From positions 42,485,554-42,549,553 of the forward strand of contig OX485803.1 in the NCBI GenBank assembly GCA_950295325.1: 64,000 bases of DNA. Reading direction: 5' to 3'. Of this stretch, positions 57,111-64,000 are shown piece by piece. Source of the stretch: Polytrichum commune (lineage: Eukaryota; Streptophyta; Polytrichopsida; Polytrichales; Polytrichaceae). Every line of letters starts with the position of its first letter. Position 1 is the first letter of the stretch. Below the pieces are notes generated by a model that did no database searches, was not told the origin of the DNA, and worked only from the letters and a program-made list of their open reading frames with translations. A program made the translations under genes and the position numbers.

Positions 57111-60100
57111 TTATCTAGCCCTTGTGCACAATTCTCTCTTGAGTTGTATGTTCCACTTGCACTTACAATCATCTCCATATAAAGCGAAAAATGGACTACC
57201 ACCAATACTATTATACAATCTTTGGTTATACGTGAATTCATAAAAATATAACCACTTGTCGCAAGATTGTTTTATCTTACCAACATACATTCGAAGCATG
57301 TCCTCAACCACTCGTTCTTTCAATTTGAACATAATGTCTTAGGATGATAAGTTGTACTGAGTCTAAAATTCACTCAAAAACTTAGGATACCAATCACGAA
57401 TGATTTCTAACGACATTCTATGAATATTAAAGACATTTTTCATAAACAAATTGATGACATCAAAAGCCATCATTGTTGTCATTGTGGGTATGAGATGGCT
57501 ATCTATCTTTATTGATTGATTGACAATCACAAAAATGCTATCATAACTAGGTTGTGTCTTGGGAACACTCATGATAAAATTTATACTAATTAATTCAAAA
57601 CTTGAATTAGGCACCTCAAGTGGTTGCAACAACCCGGGGCACCTAATTTGTTCAATCTAAGAAGCTTGACACTAAGCATCTCTCAACATAAATTCCAATA
57701 TTTCTCTTCCCGCATGACCAATAATAATGGCATCTAATAGCCATATATGTCTTTTGAAAACATGAATAGCTTGCTATTGGAATAATATGAAGATCGTGCA
57801 TAGTATCGAGTTTATGATTCCCAACTTTGGGAATACAAACCCTAACATTACAATATAAAATGCTACATCTTAAATCATAAGACTAAATTATTTTATCTCT
57901 TCAACAAATTTAGATTCTCTAGATAGATTTTTAAATGGTAAGTTTAACGCTTTGTCATTCGAATACTGAGTTTTAATCTCATCTAATTAACATGATTTTA
58001 TACATGAGACTGTATTTGTTGTAGGTTGTCTAGACAATGCATCACCTATTATATTCTTTGTCTTTAATTTATTCTATATCAATGTTAAATTCTTGAAGTA
58101 ACTCCATTCATCTCCATTACCCTCTACTGAGGTTTGGTAGAGTGAACAAATCCCTCAAAGATTGATGGTCAATTTTAATTTTAAAATTTGTCCCCAACAT
58201 GTAATGTTGTGACACCTTCGCAGCATGAACTACTGCAAGCAATTCTTTTTCATGGATAAGATAATTCAATTATGTATACTTTAACTTATGAGATTTGTAA
58301 GTAAGCACCCATGTCTCCTGCATCATAGTAACACCAATAGCTCGACCATTAGCATTAGCATATGTAACAATATCACCCTTCAAAAGATTCATGATTGCCA
58401 AAATAAGTGTTGATGTTAAAGCATTTTTAAAGTTCGAGAAATCTGGTCATACCTAGAATTTCAATTAATAAAGTCAGATTTCTTTTCCAATAGTGCAATC
58501 AAAGGAGATGCAATCTTGGAGAATCTTTTTACAAACCTTTGATAATAGCTAGCAAGACCTAAGAAACTTAGCACTTCAATCTTAACCCTAGGTATTGCCC
58601 ACTTAATTAATATTTTGACCTTTCTAGGGTTGATTAGTATGCCTTTGTTTAAAACTATATGCCCAAGGTACTCAATGTTAAAGATTTAGGGTTCACACTT
58701 ACTCCGCATGGCATAAAGTTTATTGGATCTCATAATATTAAATACTTGTCTAAAATCCTCTTCATGATCTTTTATCATTTTAGAGTAAATAAAAATATTA
58801 TCCATAAATACCAACACAATTTTACGTAAATATTTACGAAACAAGTTGTTCGTCAAGTTCATAAATATTGTTGGAGTGTTTGTGAGCCCAGAAGACAAAA
58901 GGCATTACAACACATAATTTATAGTGGCTTAGGCACGATTGAAATGCAATCTTTTCAATATTTGATGTTTTCATTCACCTTTGGTGGTAACCACTCTTCA
59001 AGTCAACATTTAGAAAATACCTTTGTACCATAAAGATAATTGAACAAATCATCTGACCGTGGTAAAGGATAATTTCTTTTTATGATCAATTTATTCGCAC
59101 ATTCTCCACACATAACTTTAAAGAATCATCATTTTTTCCGTAAAGAGAATTGACACACCCCAAGGAGATTTAATAGGTTTAATATAATTTTTGTTTAACA
59201 AATCCATCAACTAATTTACTAATTTTTATTTTAATCTAACCAGAGATACTATATAGCTCTTGAGACTAAGGTTGCATTAGCTACCAAATCTATAGAACAA
59301 TTCACTTCTCATACTAAGTGGTAAACCAATTATTCCAACAAGGAATACATCATTAATTTCATCAAGAATAACTTACAATCATCTTGAGCAACCTCTTTTT
59401 CCTTGTTGACTTTGATTTCATCTTGCAATTCCACCACATATACTAGAATAATTTCTTGATATTTTCTAATAAACATTTTCATTTGCAAATGAGGAAATAT
59501 AAGAGCCTTTACCTTCAGATGGAAAATGATTTTCCATAAAAAAAAACTTGTCATGTACAACACCTTCTTTTACACACGACATGTGCGTTCATTTGACATA
59601 GCCACACCGTTCCTAGATGACATCATATCACACTCCGCTCCAAACCTCAAAATCAGTTGAAGTGAGTATCCACCGGCACCTTGAACACGTGGTGGTTAAT
59701 AGAATTGGATTCGTTGTTTAATAGTGATATAAAACATGTTTTTGTTGAAACTAGGAGAAGTCTTAGTTTCCTAGTAAAAAATGGCCGACATCATACTATG
59801 CATACTTCTTGAATTAGGCAAAATCGTGCATGGATGAGAAGAGTTCAAGTATCCTTAAACTTGAACGACCATCATTTCCTATTTTACTTCCATGTTTATC
59901 ACGGTAGTATAAACTTGAATAGAGCCACCTCCATCATGCTCTTGGGCCTCTCTAAATCTTCCACCTCCAAGGTTGTCATTGTCACTTCTTTCATTTGGGG
60001 CACTTGAAAAATCTATGTCGAAGATCATGGTTAACAAACAAAGTCTTTTCTAGTGGTGTTTTTTCTATTATTTTCTCCTCAATTTAATACTCTTGTTACC

Positions 60101-61157
60101 TTCACTGATCTCACGATACATTCTAGAAAATCTAGAGGATGTGAAAAATTGACCTTGAGAACTAGCTCCTATAGACTTTTTCTGAGCCAACTAAGCTCTA
60201 CTGCCCCATCTTGTTTTTCAAAGTTTGCAAGCAAACAACATGCTTCATTCAATAGGTCAAGGGCGTAGGCTTTGACTCTAAACTTAATAAATCCCTCAAA
60301 GCTTCTCCAAAAAAAATGCACTTGATCTTTGTCTATGAAGGGAAGTAAGTAGAGTGTTTATCAAACTTTTAAATTTAAATTTTGCGACAAACATCCCTCC
60401 CTGTCTAAGTTTGTGCAACTCTGAATGCATATGTGATTGAAAACCGATTGGAAGGAATTTCTTGAGAAACAACTCCTTAAAATCCTTCCACCTTTTAATA
60501 AGATGTAACCGATGCCCTTCTTGATCCCTCTTAATTGTGTCATACCATACATGAGCTTTGTCAGTCAAAAAAATGACCATTGCTCTTATTTTATTCATTT
60601 TTAAAAATGTCTTTGCAAAAAATCCTTGACAATGGATATAAAACACAAAGCCTCTTTAGACTTGAAATTACACCCTCCAAATCTAGCTTTCATGGCAAAT
60701 TTCCTCAGATCACTCATCACATCAATACGCTTTCTATTGCTCTTTGGTCTATGAGACTAAGAAGAAGAAGCAGATTGGCTAGAGTTGCTATGACATGAAG
60801 ATTTAATCCTCTCACTAGATGGTAAGGGCGATGGAGAAATTCTTAAGATCTAAATCGATGAGATCTCCTCTACCTCGCACAACTCCTAGAGCTTGATCTA
60901 TTATCATGACTATATTTTGGCGATCTATGATCATGACTATATTTAGGAGATTGTGAACGCCTATTACAACTCCCTACAAGAGTCGAAAACGGTCAACGTT
61001 TATCAACGTCGTTAGCATCAATTTATCCTACCACCTAATCACCATCAACGGGCCTCTCCCTATTTCCTCATTCCTGAGCGATCACCTCTCGCATCCTTCC
61101 TATAAGATGTTTTCTCACTTCGGGAGTTATCACCATGGTGGTTGTTGTGTTAGCCAT
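57111..61157 (-). pseudogene. Ty3/gypsy retrotransposon, decayed gag-pol
   Basis: Minus-strand segments appear in the normal order. The gag start is near 61,157 (MANTTTTMVITPEVRKHLIG). A gag body lies at 60,296-60,646 (AHVWYDTIKRDQEG, WKDFKELFLKKFLP). Reverse transcriptase is at 58,686-58,898 (GLTNTPTIFMNLTNNLF, FMDNIFIYSKM, HKLYA-like end), where the usual YxDD is altered to FMDN. RNase H traces are near 58,100-58,330. Integrase is at 57,363-57,632 (ELISINFIMSVPKTQ, YDSIFVIVNQ) and 57,111-57,332 (FTYNQRLYNSIGGSPFFALYG). Frames are broken by many stops. I could not delimit long terminal repeats. Confidence 0.88.
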
Positions 61158-61894
61158 GATTTCTACAATATTAATTCAATCTCTCGCTCTTACGGAGTGA
61201 CAATGGTGTTAAGATGTTGATGTTGGTGTGATGTGCTCCGGCACTCTCCCTCACATCACACCAAGAAATTTTATAATTGATTGGATTTGATGTTCTCTCC
61301 CTATAGCCGCCATGTCAATTTTACAATATCAAAAAGTTACCATTTGCCGAAGTGCTAGGTCTGTTGTTGTGGATGTTGTCAAGTCAATTTGTGTCGCCAC
61401 ATTGGAGTTGATCATAGATGGGTCTGCTTTGCTAAGAAAGGTGAGATCCATTGATAAAAATTTGGAGAGCAGTTTGTTATTTGGGTTTCGAATAGGTTGG
61501 AAAGGGAGAATATTTGACCCAAGGTGAAAAGAGATAGATATTTTTTATGTTGCTCCATTTTCATAGGGTGAACATTATGTTGCATAGTGGCATTATGAGA
61601 TAAAATAGACACTCGAGTGGTTGGTGGAGGAGTTCATGAAGGTTGATAGGGTTGGATAAGTGCAATACATGATCAAACGGGATTGAATATGAAGCCTATA
61701 CATCACCGCTTTTGTGACAACTTGTTGGCCTTTAAGCATTTGCATGATGAAGACATCCTAGGAGTTTTAGCTAATGGGACTGGGTGTGAGAGTGTGACTA
61801 TAGATAGTAATCGAGTAGCTTCACCGGTCATCGTAACGAGCCCAATGACCTCATATGGGATGCTCATACCTAGGACAAGTTGGCATGGCTTAGG
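61158..61894. other. Spacer between two retrotransposon relics
   Basis: Possibly leader or LTR sequence of either element. No clear primer-binding site or terminal repeat was found. The plus frames here have no motifs. Confidence 0.3.
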
Positions 61895-64000
61895 CTACAC
61901 GCTCCATGCTTCCCTAAGTCCGATCTTGTTGATGATTCTTGAGAAATTAACCCTACCTAGCGGCATTGTGAGGATATTAGCTAATTCTTGTTCTTCGGTT
62001 GATATGTGTATGATCTCAAATTCTTTGGATATTTCCTTTTCTCTAATGAAATGGTGTTGAATCTTGATATGTTTGGTTTTTGCGTGTAATCCATGGTTCT
62101 TGACAAATTTGGTGGCATTGAAGTTACTGCAATAAAGGGGTGTTTGCTTTGTCATTTGTATCTTGAGGTTGTGTAGTAGCATCGTGGTCCATGCCATCTC
62201 CTTTGTTGTCTCACTCATGGAGATCACTTGGCGGTATTCCGCCTTTGTTGTTGAGGTAGCCATTGTGGGATGAAGCTTGTTCTTCCATGTGATTGATATA
62301 TTCCCAATTTTGATGAAGATACTAATGATAGACTTCCTCATGTCCAAGTCGCGCATATTCGGAGTAAGAAAATGCGATAAGTTACATGTTATTCTACGCC
62401 AGGAAGAAAATTTCCATGTTGTATGTTCCTTGTTCTTTGTTGCATTCATGTGTGTTTGAAGTGATTCGGTCATAAAGTGGTTAAGTACGCTTACCGCATA
62501 TGACCAGTCTAGTTTGGTGCGAGTCATGCATATTAGACTACCCACAAGTTTGTGGTATTCGTCAGTGTCAATAGGTTCCAAATTCATTATGGAGTTTAAA
62601 TTCCTCCATGGGTGTATTGATGGCAATAGTCGGAATGTTGCATGCAAAATTTCTTGAGTAAGTTGGCAATGTACATGTGTTAGACAAGCAACAACCTTTT
62701 TTGTAGGTAAAGGAAGTGTAACCCTATATAGAGTTTTAGACATCTCAAGTCTAACATCTTGTATTACCTTTATAATGCTTCCTTTTTGAATTGCAATCTT
62801 GTGGTATCATCGCGAGTCAACATGATGCCATCAATGTAGAGAACTAAAATCACGTAGAATCCAGTGGTGGTGACTTTGAAATCCAAGGATGGCAATCTAC
62901 AAGTTAGTGTGCATGTACCAAGCTCATCCAAATTGTTGTAATTTGCAAACTAATTCATTTTGTTGTCCACATATGGTTCTCTGCAATATGCAAACTAATT
63001 CATTTTGTTTGTTAAGTTCGAATCCTTGTGGTTGTGTCATGTAGACTTCCTCCGTTAGCACACCATTCAGGTATGTAGCCTTGACATCAATGCATGAAAT
63101 TGCCATTTCTTCCAAGTTGCTATGGTAATTAACGATCACCTTTATTGTGCTCTATTTAGCAGTTGGTGAAAATATTTATGGTAATCGAAACCATGTCTTT
63201 GTTGAAACCCCCGTGCCATGAGCCTTGCCTTCAATTGCTCCATTGTCCCATCTGCCCCTCTCTTGGTTCAAAAAGCCCACTTGGTAGTGATTGGTTTATT
63301 TCCTGGGGGCAGAGGGACCAAAGTCTATGTTTTGTTTGCAATGAGAATATCGTATTTAGTCTACATTGCCGTTCTCCAACACCGGTTATTGTATGCTTCG
63401 TGGAAGCCAATTGGTTTAAGAATTATAGCATCCAATGAGAAAATGTAATCTTTCAAGAAGTGTGGCGTTCCTCTCAATCTTGTTGAGATTCTAGTTGGCA
63501 TGGTTGCAAAGAACCTTGGTTTTTGCTACCTTGCGGGTTGCTGAGGGTCTTCGTGTTGTGGATGTGCAGGTGCAATGAGTTGAGGTGTAAAGGTGTCAAT
63601 GGTCGCTTTGTCATTCTTTTGTGGAAGTAAGTCAACTTCACCTTGATGTGGCTCCTCCTGCACAAGGGTTTGATTTGTGTATATTCTAAGAACTCTGATG
63701 GAATTGTTTGAGTGGTGGCATATGGTGATGGGTAGCTAGTGTTTGCCCTTAGGAGTGTAACCATCATGGTTTGCTTGTCAAATTTGATGTCCATTATTAC
63801 AAACACCTTCTTTTTTGGGGGGTTGTAGATACGGTATCCTTTTGTTTAATTGCCGTAGTGGATGAAGATGCAAATTTTTGCATTGGGGTTGAGTTTTCCC
63901 TTGAGTTCTTTCCTCAAATGGATGTAGACCACACAACCAAATACCCTCAACTTGCTTAGGTTGACGGACTAACTGGTGTATAGTTCCATTGGTGATGATA
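61895..64000 (-). pseudogene. Ty1/copia retrotransposon, decayed pol, runs off the window
   Basis: The minus strand at 61,895-62,743 carries the copia RNase H and end of pol: LVGSLICMTRTKLDWSYAVS, ISITWKNKLHPTMATSTTKA then EY, HARTKHI-like HAKTKHIKIQHHFIREK, and a TEEQELANILTMPLG tail. At 62,924-63,139 the reverse transcriptase start is seen: DVKATYLNGVLTEEVYMTQP then QGFE. At 63,474-64,000 are linker and integrase-end fragments with frameshifts. The 5' part (gag and most of integrase) lies beyond the window. Not functional. Confidence 0.85.

Overview
The window looks like a transposon-rich piece of a land-plant nuclear genome. It is AT-rich, has GT-AG introns of roughly 90 to 440 bp in its best gene models, and carries two recognisable plant genes: a 5'-methylthioadenosine nucleosidase (MTN, 32.7-35.4 kb, +) and an intronless F-box/kelch gene (50.3-51.5 kb, -). 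I cannot name the species; the sequence alone does not separate seed-free from seed plants.

The left 27 kb is dominated by copies of one unusual DNA transposon family. The best copy (about 14,242-26,635) has terminal inverted repeats rich in a TGAGCRG heptamer and two divergent genes. The minus-strand gene (15,125-18,927) encodes a MULE-like transposase with a SWIM zinc finger. The plus-strand gene (19,450-26,438, eight inferred exons) encodes a protein of about 1,170 residues. It has a basic N-terminus, a ParB-like DGNHR motif, and a C-terminal fold that reads like a circularly permuted bacterial DNA amino-methyltransferase with altered catalytic motifs. Large arrays of perfect palindromes lie between and inside the two genes: 64-bp units centred on GTGCGTTAACGCAC, and units of the form GTTTGGGTCG, two bases, CGACCCAAAC. 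The copy is decayed: one stop in the transposase, and three stops plus one frameshift in the methyltransferase-like gene. Older relics of the family lie at 0.7-3.3 kb (internally deleted, both genes fused back to back), 5.4-13.1 kb (methyltransferase-like gene split by two insertions) and 13.1-13.85 kb (an inverted 3' end).

From 27 to 36 kb there is a Tigger/pogo-like relic (27,320-28,361). It is followed by the MTN gene, whose promoter and first coding exon exist in four tandem copies (29.86-32.79 kb), each with an intact exon 1 reading frame and splice donor. From 36.8 to 49 kb are non-autonomous elements: two Harbinger-like elements sharing a GAGCATCCCCAC terminus and TWA target duplications, a Tourist-like MITE with TTA duplication, and several other MITE candidates, set in AT-rich DNA without convincing genes.

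The right part holds the F-box/kelch gene, a CACTA-type non-autonomous element (54,281-55,603) containing a tRNA-like SINE candidate and AT microsatellites, and two decayed LTR retrotransposons on the minus strand: Ty3/gypsy at 57.1-61.16 kb and Ty1/copia from 61.9 kb running off the window end.
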